Shown: one piece after another, positions 21,008 through 32,850 of the stretch
How positions within the stretch are numbered: position 1 is the first letter of the stretch
Layout: each line of letters starts with the position of its first letter
Assembly: GCA_025175895.1 (NCBI GenBank)
Contig: CM045987.1
Location: 111,589,040 to 111,653,039 of the forward strand
Direction of reading: 5' to 3'
Length of the DNA stretch: 64,000 bases
Origin: Wurfbainia villosa
Taxonomy: Eukaryota; Streptophyta; Magnoliopsida; Zingiberales; Zingiberaceae
Notes under the pieces: model-generated
What the model saw: only the letters and a program-made list of their open reading frames with translations
Told to the model about the DNA's origin: nothing
Database searches by the model: none
Made by a program: the position numbers and the translations under genes

Positions 21008-22428
21008 TGTAGGGGATCAATGTGTATGTGTTGGACGACTAGAGGGGGGCGAATAGCCCTCAATCATCGTACGGTGTAATACGATCGTTCTCGTTGCATG
21101 CTCATCTACAATTTTCGTTAGCACAGCGGAATACTAATACAAATATGAATATTAACAACAATACAAGCATACGTAAACACACACGATATACGTGGTTCGG
21201 AACTGAATGGTTCCTACTCCACGGGCGAGCTCTCCGAGCTCTAGTTATGCACACGACACTAACTAAACCACTCCTTCTCGACAACACGTCGGAGGTGGAG
21301 AAACCTCTCATAAGCAATTACAATGTAATATAGAAATACAAGCAAATACACAAATACAATACACAAGAAAACTTTCACCAATTGCTTTGATCGCTTTGCT
21401 TGTTGCTTGCTTTAGATGGCTCTTGAAGGTCTGGAATGCAGCAACAATTCCCCTCCAATAGCTTCCCAAAAGGCTTGGCGAAATCCTCCCACTTGAGCTC
21501 CATTTATAACCTGCATCAAGCTGATTTTGCGCGCATCAGTTGACTGCCAAAAGACCCCAGTCGACTAGTCCTGTAGTCGTTGTCTCACAACGACCAGACC
21601 CACGTTGGTCAAGTTCCAACGGATCACACATCAGTCGACTGATGACACCTATCGATCGGTACCCATCGATCGAGTCTTTGGCGAGCTCGATTAGTACGTG
21701 CCGCGTGCAGTCGCGATCATTTGCTTCCCTTAAGCGATCGTGATGTCCTCAACGATCATTGCCCTCCCGCATGGCAATGGTGATCGGCCAGTTCTGTTGA
21801 TCGAACGGTCGAACCCATATGACCTAGAAGCGATCGTGGCACCTATGCGATCGGTGATGTCGGGTAAAACCTCAAACATCAAGTTGTTTGAGCATCCGAC
21901 AACCAGTCTTAGCCACTTGGCCAAGTCCACATCATCCCTCATGGAGTTCCCCACCAAAGCTCTCTTCCCTCGGCCTACGTCCCTCGGATGCGCCAAGCGC
22001 ATAGCTTCGCAACGCCATCCTTCTCATCTATTTCCCTCGAAGTATGCTTCCCTTGGGTCTCACTCCATTCGCTCCCCGTCCGGCGGTCCCTCGGATGCAC
22101 CAAACGCACGACTTCGCAATGACATCCTTCACCGACTCAAAGACCCCGAGCCTAGTGAACTTGCCAAGTTCTCAAGACTTCCCACATGCACCAAGCGCAC
22201 GGCTTCGCAATGCTTTGGATTTTCCCACACCAAGCCCCATGCTTGGATTTTCCATGCCAACTCCATGTTGGACTTTCCCACACCAAGCTCCATGCTTGGA
22301 TTTTCCATGCCAACTCCATGTTGTACTTTCCATGACAATCCCATGTCATGAGTTTTGTCTATCATCAAAATACTATCAAAGTACTGCTCGAGTCAAACTC
22401 GAGTCAACCTGGGCCGATTGCACCAACA
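21008..22428 (-). repeat. 5' LTR of B2
   Basis: 1421 bp, homologous to 16337-17789. Minus-strand TATAAAT is at 21502-21508. Agreement with the 3' LTR is high except in 21535-21870, where CAGTCGACTG-type motifs are replaced by GCGATCG-type words. The tandem unit seen in the 3' LTR is at 22222-22331. Confidence 0.88.
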
Positions 22429-22433
22429 CTATT

Positions 22434-22467
22434 CACCCCCCCTCTAGCTGCCATCGAGGTCCTAACA
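22434..22467 (+). repeat. Terminal 34 bp of B1 3' LTR
   Basis: CACCCCCCCTCTAGC...CCTAACA, identical in role to 11252-11285 of the 5' LTR. It is followed by the CATAG target duplication at 22468-22472. It proves that B2 interrupted B1 and not the reverse. Confidence 0.85.
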
Positions 22468-22472
22468 CATAG

Positions 22473-23822
22473 GGTATAGGGCATCAAGCTCACACTAGCG
22501 CTCAAATCGCAGAAGACTTTGCTAATCAGGGTTATCCCTATATAGCACGAGATATAGAAACTCCCCGGATCCTTTAGTTTCTTAGTAGTCTCATTCCGGA
22601 GGTACGCACTTGATTCCTCTATGAGGGCCACTGTCTCAGACTTTTTGACCTTCCTACGATGTGCCAAAATATCTTTCATGAATCTTGTGAATTGGGGCAT
22701 TTGGTGCAGCGCTTCGAGTATCAGTACCTCTACTGAGATCGATTTTAGCATGTCTAGAAATTTACCAAACTCAGGATCTTTCTTTGCATGAGTCAGTCGC
22801 TGGGGGAATGACACCGTCAAGGATGGTTGCGTCTTTGCGGCAGGCTCCCGATTTATGCTTGCGTCTTCTTCCTTCCCAATTTCCCTTGGAGGTTCCCTTA
22901 TTTCGAGTCCTGGTTCTGGACTGGCAACCACCCGACTCAGCATCTCTTTCAGCATCCTCCCACTTCGCAACGTCACTGCCTTGCACTGCTCTACCGAATT
23001 GACTTCTGACTTTCCTGGCAGTTTCCCCGGTACTCTGGAGATCTAGTTGGCAATTTGAGCTACTTGAATTTCAAGCGTCTTTTGCCTGCTGGCGAGATCC
23101 TTTACAAACGACTTTAACTCTTGGATCATCGTATCCGTCTGCGAATGTCGCCGCTGAAATTCCGTATTCATTTCATGTTGCCTCTGAATGATGTTTTCTA
23201 TCATATTCTCCAGACGGGTGTCAGGCGGTTGCGGCTGCCCATTTCCTAGTTGCTGCCCATATACTCTAGGCAGATGGAAATTCCCCGAGTTACTCCGATA
23301 GGAAAAATTTGGGTGGTTCCCCCATCCGGGATTGTAAGTGCTGGAGTATGGGTTGTTAGGCCTGAGATGGTGGTCCCCAACTGCATTGACATGCTCGATC
23401 TGCTCCTCTAATCGGCCCTGCCCTCTATAATAGTCCTCCTGATACGCTGTTGCTCCTTCATAGTCATTGGTCGCACATGCAGAAACAGGATTTAAAGAGT
23501 TGAATCATCTGCTAAGCACGCCCATCCTCGTTGCTAGGTGGTCCATGGAGTTGACAGCATATCGTTCCGTTGCAGGAGCTGGGTGACTACGTTCGGAAGC
23601 CCATTAATGGTGGTTCTGGGCCACCTCTTCTATCAACTCCTCCGCTTCCTCGATAGTCTTGTTCATTAGCGCTCCTCTTACAGCAGAATCGAGGGACATC
23701 TTTGTGGCGTACATGATCCCATTATAGAAGATGTGGATCACCAACCACCTTTCCAGTCCATGGTGGGGGCATTGGTAGAGTATCCCCTTATAGCGATCTC
23801 AGGCTTCAAATGGGGACACCCC
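22473..23822 (-). pseudogene. Athila-like gypsy Gag C-terminus and protease N-terminus (A)
   Basis: Read on the minus strand from 23822: capsid end (CPHHGLERWLVIHIFYNGI, then a GALMNKTIEEAEELIEE block), a degraded linker, the conserved VTLRSGR boundary near 22975, then SFPQRLTHAKKDPEFGKFLDML, an LHQMPQFTRFMKDIL block and the protease start (DPGSFYISCYIG, LCDLSASVSLMPY-like). In Athila-type proteins the last motif is C(D/S)LGASI(N/S)LMP, where the catalytic Asp lies; here it reads CDLSASVSLMP. The frame is continuous over 22472-22976 and broken elsewhere. It joins 9303-9758 once B1 is removed, and 25266 onward once solo LTR I is removed. Confidence 0.75.
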
Positions 23823-25260
23823 TGTTGGTGCAATCGACCCAGGTCACGATTGACTGGACTCAAGTTTGACTCGAGTGATGTTTTGATGTTTGACATGGAG
23901 ATTTGACATTGATGTCTGATAATATTTTGGGGAGATTGTTGATACAATCGACCCGGGTCATGATTGATCGGACTCGAGTTTGACTCGAGGGGGATTTTGA
24001 TGGTTAACTGGAGTTGACCATGTCATGGAAAGTCCAAGTCTTGAGTACTTGGCATGTAAAAGTCCAAGCATGGGTCTTGGCAAGGGAAAGTCCAAGTCTT
24101 GAGTACTTGACATGTAAAGTCCAAGCATGGGTCTTGGCAAGGAAAAGTCCAACATGGGTTGGCATTTGGAAAGTCTAAGGGTGTAGTAATGGCCACATAA
24201 GTCCAAGGGTGTAGTCTTTATGGTGAAAGTCCGAGTCATGGGTACTTGGCATTTGAGAAGTCCAAGGGGTTTGATATTGGCGGCGTAAAGTCCAAGGGTG
24301 AAGTCTTGGTAGCATAAGTCCAATGGTTGGCGGCGTAAAGTCCAAACAGAGTCTTGGCAGCGTAAGTCCAATGTGCCTTGGCGGTGTAGACACCGTTAGC
24401 ATGACATAGTCGATGAAAGCACCTGAAGGCTAGCGCATGGATGAACAAGTCATGGATGACTTGGAGGGATCCGATAGGTGCGAGACTGACAGAGGTGACT
24501 AAAAGGCTTAGGTCTAGGCTAAGGGTGGTCTAACAAGTATAAGGGAACCATACTTGGGTTAAAACCTCATGTTTGAGGTTGGCACAATGATATGGCGGTT
24601 CGAGCGATCGAGAGTTCATTTAAGGGCTGATGCGCAGCGATTCATCGAGAACATCGATGGGTTGATCATGAGCCGGCGGACGATGATGATGGTTCGACAC
24701 GAGCAAAATGCTCCGAAGCCGATCACGACTAGGGCGTCATGATCGAAGAGATCCGAATTTTTCCAGCGTGGATCGAGCCGTTGTCTCACGATAACAATTT
24801 CCGGGATTTTAGCTGATTTCTTGATGTTCTTCGATTTATTGCAAAATTAGGGTCTTCAACCACGTGCTCAAGCCATGCAAGCATTCAAAAGAGCATTTGT
24901 AAAGTTTTTCTTTGCATATATTGTTGTATTCCTTTTGTATTTGCTTGTTTTACTTTGTATTACTTAGTGTAATCTTTGTACGAGGTTTCTCCGTCTCCGA
25001 CGTGTTGTCGAGAAGGAGTTTATTGTTTATTGGTGTTTGTGGCATTGCTAGAGCTCTTTAGAGCTCGATCCATGGAGTAGGAACCATTCGGTTCCGAACC
25101 ACCTTACATCCTTGCGTACTTGTGTTTGTCTTAGTTTTTGTTATTGCTATTATACATATTCCGCTGCGCTAACGAGATTTGTAGATGAACACGAAACGAA
25201 TTCCATCGACTCATCGAAACGAGCTATTCACCCCCTCTAGCGGTTAATGAATCCTCTACA
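23823..25260 (+). mobile_element. Solo LTR I of the B1/B2 family
   Basis: 1438 bp from TGTTGGTGCAATCG to ATCCTCTACA, with no primer site, gag or second LTR: a solo LTR left by LTR-LTR recombination. It lies inside A's gag; the flanks ACCCC (23818-23822) and TCCCC (25261-25265) are a target duplication with one mismatch. It has the family's AAGTCCAAG...GGTCTTGGCAAGG tandem array at about 24021-24380. A duplicated start-like segment near 23935 (GATACAATCGACCCGGGTC) parallels B1 at 9861-9880. Confidence 0.8.
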
Positions 25261-25265
25261 TCCCC

Positions 25266-26010
25266 TTCCTTATAACAGAAGCTCGTGATTAGATGGCGCA
25301 TGTGAGCAGTCTTGCTTGGTGGAAAGTACTTGTTCAAAAATTACTACTCATACTGCTCCCATGTAGTAATGCTTTCCGATGGCAGGGAGTGAAGTCATGC
25401 CTTAGCCTTATCCCACAATGAGAAAGGGAAGAGGCTAAAATCACGCTAGGGACTCCATTGATCTTATTATCGGCGATTTCCAAAAATATCTCCAGTGTTT
25501 GGTCTCAAATACTGATCCGACCACTATGACCATGTATATGAGTCGGTTTAGCTCAAAGTTGTTCAAAATGGACGGTCCTATACTGGTCTAGATCCTCTAG
25601 CAAAATGCGTACTCATTGTGGCTACCTCGTTACCAGATGCACGGTCCTCCATCCTCTTCTATTCAGCTCTCTGGCGATGGTAGGTTCGTTCGATTTCTAG
25701 ATTGATCGGAATCAGACCTTTCGATCCTAGATGTCTAAGCATATGAAGAACCGAGCCACAAAATTAGGAGTATTGCCTAATGCTCAGAAACAAGAAATAA
25801 ACTAATCTAGCTAACTAAATCAAATGAAGAAGAGCTAAAAAGAAAACGTAGAACTACTACTAAAATAAAAATTAATTCTAGATATGGAACATCTAAAACT
25901 GAAGTAAATACAGTAAAATAAAAAAAAATAAAAATAAAAGTAAATCAAGTAAATAAATCTAACCTAAGTTTGATCTAATTATCCACTTATTTATTCGATA
26001 TCAAATAAAT
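25266..26010 (-). pseudogene. Athila-like gypsy Gag, N-terminal half (A)
   Basis: The minus strand, with several stops, contains the gypsy capsid hallmark FLNKYFPPSKTAHMR followed by LITSFCYKEG, preceded by a Trp-rich area (SITTWEQ). The solo LTR interrupts exactly after KEG, and the frame resumes with GVSPFEA-DRYKGIL at 23822 and below. Upstream of about 25700 the DNA is AT-rich leader between gag and the primer site. The protein would form the capsid shell, but the frame is now dead. Confidence 0.7.
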
Positions 26011-26013
26011 CAG

Positions 26014-26031
26014 TCCCCGACAACGGTGCCA
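26014..26031 (-). other. Primer-binding site of A (tRNA-Asp type)
   Basis: The minus strand reads TGGCACCGTTGTCGGGGA, the Athila-lineage primer site with two changes from TGGCGCCGTTGCCGGGG in D. It lies six bases from the LTR. Confidence 0.78.
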
Positions 26032-26037
26032 AAAACT

Positions 26038-26786
26038 TGATGCACATGAACGCGACCTCAAATCTCGCGATGGAGCCCGTCGAGGACTCAAAGTGCACGC
26101 TCGCGCTCAATGCCCGCAAGTGCATGAGTGTCGTCAAGTAATAAAGATTTATCGATCCCATAGAGACTAAGATTCGAGTACCGATCTATTCGGTGGACGT
26201 TATTGTTCAAAAATTGATTCTAATGGTTGCGGTTCAGAGGGTTGTCGGTGGTCCTAACTCTAGTACAGTGTCACATGGAGGAAGAGAAGGGAGGCTACTA
26301 GTCTTTGGATGGATTCTAGGATTTCGGTTTCATTTGTGTGTCACAGAACAGGTTGTCAATTAGGTTTTATCTAGGTTTCTAGCTACGGTTTTGTGGAAAG
26401 GACATCATACACTCCCCCGATGAGCCTTTGCATCTATCGGAAGCTACCTCTGCCATACTAGGCCAACCCCTAGCTTTAGGAGGGGATAGTCAGTACGAGG
26501 ATGCCGAATCGATCCCTGCGATGAGTCGAAAACAGAGCGCATTTCCTACTCTATCGTATCCTTCTACCCATAATTATCGACGATGAGGACAACCCCTGGG
26601 TTCCTCTTTAAATTCTCCTAAATCTTTAATACGAGGGCTGTCACCCCTTGTATCGGCTAAGCACAGTGACTAGAAAACCAAAACAATATCTATAGATCTA
26701 AACCAAACACCAATTGCAAATATAGATTCGGGAATGAAAAGATATTTGACCAACATGTTCTAACTCAACACAAACTACTCCCTAGT
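26038..26786 (-). repeat. 5' LTR of A, primer-site-proximal part
   Basis: Matches 6303-7040 of the 3' LTR. It is broken at ...CTCCCTAGT by element D and continues at 51711. CTAGT at 26782-26786 is the left target duplication of D. Confidence 0.88.
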
Positions 26787-27920
26787 TGATGCATACGAAT
26801 GTGACCTCAAATCTCGCGACGAAGACCCTCGAGGACTCGAAGTGCACGCTCGCGCTCAACGCCCGCAAGTGCACGGATGTCGTCAAGTAATAAAAGATTA
26901 TCGATCACACAGGAACTGAGATTCGAGTATCGATTTGTTCAGTGGGTGAAATTGTTCGGAAGTAAAATCTAAAGGTTTCGATTGCAAGGGTTATCTGTGG
27001 ACTAAACTCTAGTACGGTATCACACGGAGGAAGAAAAGAGCGTGCCGAGATCTTTAAAAGGGATTCTAGGACTTCGATTTCGCTTGTGTGTCGTAAAACA
27101 TGCTATCAACTGGGCATTGTCTAAACGTCTAACTATGGTTTTGTGAAAGGGATATCATACACTCTCCCGATGAGCCACCGCATCTAACGGGAGCTATCTC
27201 TGCCTTACAAGGATAGGATAGGTGGTATGAGGATATCAAATCAATCCCTGCGACGAACCATTTCCAGTTCCATCGCATCCTTCTACCCACGGTTACAGGA
27301 GATCAGGTTTACCCCTAGGTTTCTTGTATAAATCCCTAAATCTTAGATACGAGGGTTGTCACCTCTCGTATCACCTAAGCACAATAGGTAGAAAATCAAA
27401 TACGCATAGATATTGGTATAAACAACTTCCAATTGCAAATTCAAACTCAAAAATAGAATTCATTTTGAAGCAACATGTCATGCGTACACAAGCTACTCCC
27501 TAATCCTAGAATCGAAGAAACTACTCCATATATAGAAGAGGAGAATCACAAGGCATGTTCATGTTCGAATATATCAGAAATAAAATGCAAGAACAAGAGG
27601 TTACAATGCCGATGTGGCCTTTTCTCCGGCATTGAAGTGCAGAACTTGGATCTCCGGTGGCGTTCTTCCTCCCCACTGCGAGTTCCTGAAACTTTTTAGG
27701 GCTTCGGTGTGCCGTCCCAGCCGTCATGCCTCCCCCCTAGGGTTTGGGCGGAGCTCTCGTTATATTGACATCACATCGGATCGCTGCAAAATCGGGGAAA
27801 AAACCCTAATCACGTCAATCTGCTGGGCCGCCACACGACAGTGTATTTCCACACGGCCAGGCCATGTGCGGCCCTGGGGTGGCTGATCTCGCCCATTGGA
27901 CAAGGCCGTGTGTAGCCACA
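26787..27920 (-). repeat. 3' LTR of D, part 1 (part 2 at 37337-37572)
   Basis: TGATGCATACG start, 1134 bp, interrupted by copia E after GTAGCCACA. The palindromic CACACGGCC cluster lies at about 27830-27915. Confidence 0.87.
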
Positions 27921-30142
27921 TGTTGGGTTTCCGGCACCGCGGCGTGTGTGTGTTCGATCACATTTCGTAAACATGAACACAGCGGAAGCAATAAAAATAA
28001 TAAATCTACATTTATTACAACACACACAACACACGCATGCATATTATAACAAGTGTAGACATAACCGTAAATTTAAATTTACAATAAAAGGAAATTTATC
28101 TACGTTATACCTTTCGTATGACGTGTAGCGGGAACGACATCAACCGGAACGATCCTCGCTAGAATCGTCTCTATCCGTATCCACGCCGAGTTCCTCGGGA
28201 TGACTTCACTAAGCCATGAGCTTCGTCTTCGTACGGGTTACTAGCCTCGTGTTGAAGACGACGTGATCGAGAGATGATCACGATCCGAATCCAAATTCGG
28301 ATCCTAATACGAGTTCTCAAAACTCGCTTCTCCGGAGAGGTATTCGTCAACCAATTGATGAATCCTTCATCCTCCACCTCAGAGGATTACCGGAGATCGA
28401 ATCCCCGGTAAGTTAGCCACTGTCGGAGCTCTAACCGTCGTCCAAACGACGCTCCGACGAGAGGAGAACAAGCTGTCCAGAAAACTGGACAGCTTTGGTG
28501 GAGGTGATGGGCGCCGGCCAACCAAGGGAGATAGAGCTCACCTTGATGCCAAACTTGAAGGAGATCACCGGAGCACTAACCGGCAGCAGCTCGACGCCGG
28601 CGAGGGGGAAGGAAGCAGCCTTCTGGATGCCGGTTGGAGGAGCTTTGGGCGGCGGCAATAGGTTGGCGCCGAGAGCTCCAAGGAGGAGGTGGGCAGCAAC
28701 CTTAGGGCTAGGGGTTTATGGATTAGGGCTTAATTATCCATTAAGCCCTCTTTTATAGAGAACTAATTCTCTTAATGGTTATTGGATAATAACCATTAGG
28801 CCCGTTAACCCGCTCCATTAAGATAAGTTAAAATAAACCAAACCATGATGGTTTATTTTAAGTTAAAATGAACCGAACCAACTTTTGGTTCATTCGTTTA
28901 AAATAAACCAAACCCTTTGGTTTATTCTCCTCCATTGGATTAGAACCAAACCATTTTAGTCCATCCATTATGTCTTCATAAGACACAGCTCATCCACGCT
29001 TCCATTGCGCCTGAAATGATTTCATGCTCGCTCCATGTTTGGTCCAACCAAACATAGTTTCTCTCGGTCTGAGAATCCCATTCTCAAGCTCGTTTTAAAT
29101 CCTTCGGATTACGCTCGTTGTGTGTGTGACCAAATAGGTTCTAAGTTTATGTTAGCTGTCTATAATTAACCATTAATTATAGAACGATCATGAGTGGCAC
29201 CTAGTAGTACATCATGATCCCCAATTAACCGAAAAGATCAACGGTTGATCCAGAACTATTTCTGAAACCCTTCAGCAGCTCAAATGATTCGTGCCCCATT
29301 CCCTTCACTCATCTTATACCCACTTGGTTCAGGACATGGTCTATAGTGTCAGTCCCCACTAGGCTGACTACGTCACACCTAGCCCAAGTAGCATTTCCTC
29401 GTCCTACGGATTCTAGTTACTCCACATGTATCGAAGAGTACCTTACTCTAAACATGTAATGCTTTGGCCAAAGACTTTAGTAACAATCCGACGAGAGGCC
29501 ATGGGTATACATCTCCTCGCAAGGAGTGGTGAATCCTTTATAGGCTATTCAAACACCTTCGATCACTTCGACTTATACCCAATCATCCCGGGTCCACATC
29601 TCCTTAGAGATGTTTGCTTAAGATGTCAAAGCATAAGTCTCCATGATCAAGATGACTTGAATACCGCAAGTCTAAGGAACATCGCACTTAAGTCACAGTA
29701 AGAACTTCATTGACATATCTATATATGCAGAGAACCATATGAAGTCTTACGGCTGGTCACTCCAATGAACTAGTTACCATAACTAGCATCCACGATTAAC
29801 TCCGGACATCACTGTCTCGGCCGGTGAGAATCACCGCTTGGATACACCAAGGAGTATACCTCGTGCTAGTCTCGACAGAATTGATGGTGTCCAAATCCAT
29901 CAATTCATCGACTAGGGATAATTCTGATACATCACAATTACACATATAGAGATACTCACTAGTTGTGATCCAATCACAAATTCTCTCATGCTGTGAATCG
30001 TATCGTGGACATTCAGTAAATGAGTTTAAGATCCAATCAAATACATAAAATATGTATACTCAAATAGTGAATCTTCATTTATCATATAAATGGTTCATAC
30101 ATAAGGCGATTGCCTTAGGACATCTCTCATATATTACTAACA
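27921..30142 (-). repeat. 3' LTR of E
   Basis: Plus-strand TGTTGGGTTTCC...ATTACTAACA. Minus-strand TATAAAAG at 28750-28757. Short open frames inside (28495, 29426) are also found in the other LTR at 35693 and 36616, and are LTR sequence and not genes. Confidence 0.9.
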
Positions 30143-30156
30143 GACTCTCACTTGGC
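30143..30156 (-). other. Polypurine tract of E
   Basis: The minus strand reads GGCCAAGTGAGAGTC next to the LTR and overlaps the pol stop. It is purine-rich but weaker than the AGTGGGAGAT tracts of F and J. Confidence 0.6.
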
Positions 30157-32850
30157 CTAATGCCAATCGCTACGGTATCCAATACCATAAGCTCTAACAT
30201 GACCCTCAAACTTATTTTGAGGTAATGCCTTAGTTAAAGGATCCGCTAAGTTCCTTTCAGTGGGAATTTTCTCGATTTATATTTCGTTCCTACTGATGAT
30301 CTCTCTGATAAGATGATAGCGGCGAAGCACATGTTTGGATCATTGATGAGACCACATCAAGTTCAGAGATGAACTTCTTGATCCAAACCGCTTCCTTTGC
30401 TGCTTCCAAAGCTGCAATGTATTCTTCCTTAGTGGCAGAATCCGCTATAGCGTCAAGCTTGGAACCTTTCCAACTTATTGCGCCTCCATTCTAGGTGAAT
30501 ACATACCCAGACTGAGACATCGAATCATCCTTGTCTGTCTGGAGCTGGCATCCGTATACCCACGTATCACCATGTACCCTTCTCCATATATTAGGAACAC
30601 ATCCTTAGTTCTTCTCAAGTACTTAAGGATCGTCTTAACAGCCACCCAATAATCCATTCCTGGATCAGACTGGTATCTGCTCGTGACACTCAGAGCATAC
30701 GATACATCGGGCCTCGTACATAACATAGCATACATGATAGATCATATTGCGGATGCATAGGGAATCTTACTCATGCAAATCCTCTCGTCTTCTGTGCGCG
30801 GACACATAGACTTTGAAAGGTGTATCCCATGCCTGATGGGTAGGAAACCTTTCTTGGATTCCGACATACTAAACCTCTTTAGAACTCGGTCTATATATGT
30901 AGACTGTGAAAGACCAAGCAACCGTTTCGATCTATCTCTATAGATCTTAATCCCGAGGATGTAGGTTGCTTCTCCCAGGTCTTTCATGGAGAATGTCTTG
31001 GATAACCAAACCTTAACTAACTGCAAGACTGAAACATTGTTTCCTATAAGTAATATGTCATCGACATACAATACTAGGAACACGACTGCACTCCTACTAA
31101 CCTTCTTGTACACACAAGGTTCGTCTGGATTTTGTGAGAAATCAATCTTTTTGATTGTCTCATCAAATGGATATTCCAGCTCCTGAATGCTTGCTTCAAT
31201 CCATAAATGGACCGTCGCAATTTGCATACCTTGGTTTTATCAACCGATGTGAAACCCTCAGGTTGTATCATATACACGTCCTCGAGCAGGTTTCCATTAA
31301 GGAAAGCTGTTTTCACATCCATCCGCCATATCTCATAATCATAATGAGCCGCTATGGCCAGGAGCATCCGAATGGATTTAAGCATAGCTACAGGTGAATA
31401 GGTTTCGTCATAATCAACACCTTGCTTTTGACGATATCCTTTCGCCACCAATCTAGCCTTATAGGTAATCACATTACCATCCATGTCGGTTTTCTTCTTG
31501 AAAACCCACTTGCACCCTATAGGCTTTATGCCTTCAGGTGGGTCAACCAAGTTCCAAACTTGGTTTTCATACATAGAATCCATTTCTGACTTCATGGCAC
31601 CAAGCCACTTATCCCTTTCTGAACTTGTCAGCACTTCTTCATAACTGGTAGGCTCCTCATCATCAATGAGTAACATGTCGTTCGATTCACTTACGAGAAA
31701 TCCATATCTCTCAGGAATATTGCGTGTTCTACCAGATCTACGAAGATGTGGTGTTACAATAGGTCCAGCCGATTGCTCATCACTATGAGTTGTCGGCTGT
31801 TGTGCTTCACCAGGTATCTCATCAATGTCTATTTGAGTCTCTCGAGCCTCCTCAAGCTCGATGACACTCCCACTGTTTTCTTGCAAGAGAAACTCTTTCT
31901 CTAGAAACACAGCATGCCTTGAAACAAACACCTTTTGTTCCACAGGATGATAGAATTGGTAACCCCTTGTTTCCTTAGGGTATCCAATAAATAGACATTT
32001 ATCAGACTTAGCATCCAATTTGTCTGATACAGTCCGCTTCACATAAGCAGGACAACCCCATATCTTCAAGTAAGATACATGAGATTTCTTACTATTCCAT
32101 ATCTCATATGGAGTAGTTGAGACTACCTTGGTAGGCATTCTGTTTAACAAGTAAACAGTTGTCTGAAGTGCATAGCCCCAAAAGGACTTGGGAAGAGTCG
32201 CATGATTCATCATTGACCTAACCATGTCCAACAAGGTCCGATTACGCCTCTCAGATACACCATTATGTTGTGGTGTATATGGCGGAGTCCATTGAGACAA
32301 TATGTCATTGTCTCTTAGATAATCAAGAAACTCTTGACTTAAGTATTCACCACCTCGATCTGATCGAAGTATTTTAATACTCTTGTCATGTTGTTTCTCT
32401 ACTTCATTTCTGAATTCTTTGAACCTTTCAAAGGCTTTAGACTTGTGTTTCATCAAGAACACATACCCATACCGTGAGTGATCATCGGTGAAGGTAATGA
32501 AGTAGCTATAGCCTGCTAAAGCTTGAGTTGACATAGGTCCACATACATCAGTATGTATTAGACCTAGTAACTCTCCCACTCGTTCACCTTTTCCAGTAAA
32601 AGGTAACTTAGTCATCTTGCCTTTTAAGCATGATTCACATGTATCGTATGAATCCTATTCAAACGATTCCAGAATTCCACATCGGTGTAATTCGGACATG
32701 CGTTTCTTGCTTACATGGCCAAGACGACAATACCACATGTAGGAGTCTAATTGATTATCTTTTCGAGCACGCTTGTTGCTCGCTTCGATATTGAAAATAT
32801 CACTGGATACGTCCAACGTATAAACACCATTGCTTAAAGTTCCAGTCCCT
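30157..32850 (-). pseudogene. copia Pol: integrase, reverse transcriptase, RNase H (E)
   Basis: In order: the pre-integrase HHCC-like region (CRLGHVSKKRMSELH, CESCLKGK) with a TAG near 32653; the integrase core with D (HTDVCGP), D (FTDDHSRYGY) and E (PQHNGVSERRNRT), all present; a GKCRTR-like chromatin linker; reverse transcriptase (KARLVAKGYRQKQGVDYDETYSP, DVKTAFLNG, catalytic YVDDILLIG); RNase H (ADSATKEEYIAALEAAKEAVW). There is a frameshift near 31130-31220, another near 30735, a stop near 30485 and a deletion of the RNase H YCDN segment near 30345. The frame ends at CTA 30157-30159 (GIGYRSDWH stop). It copied RNA and integrated cDNA; it is inactive here. Confidence 0.88.

Larger units (their letters stand above)
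16337..22428 (-). mobile_element. Gag-only LTR retrotransposon B2 (TR-GAG type), inverted inside B1
   Basis: Complete 6.1-kb element on the minus strand, flanked by CTATT (16332-16336 and 22429-22433). It has two LTRs, a tRNA-Met primer site, one gag frame with a single nonsense codon, 1.6 kb of non-coding DNA and a polypurine tract; there is no pol. Its LTRs share the 5' TGTTGGTGCAATCG start and some internal motifs with B1 but differ at the 3' end (CCCCTACA against CCTAACA), so the two are different subfamilies. It is younger than B1 because it sits in B1's LTR. Confidence 0.88.
9759..22467 (+). mobile_element. Gag-only LTR retrotransposon B1 (TR-GAG type)
   Basis: Complete element on the plus strand, flanked by CATAG at 9754-9758 and 22468-22472. 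It has a 1527-bp 5' LTR, a tRNA-Met primer site, one gag frame with two zinc knuckles, about 1.8 kb of non-coding DNA, a polypurine tract and a 3' LTR. The 3' LTR is split by element B2, so B1's own sequence is 9759-16336 plus 22434-22467. There is no protease, integrase, reverse transcriptase or RNase H. This is the organisation reported for plant TR-GAG elements, which need an autonomous partner. Confidence 0.85.

Noticed and set aside
29426..29701. 91-codon frame, repeated at 36616-36891
   Set aside because: Both lie in the LTRs of E and are non-coding LTR sequence.
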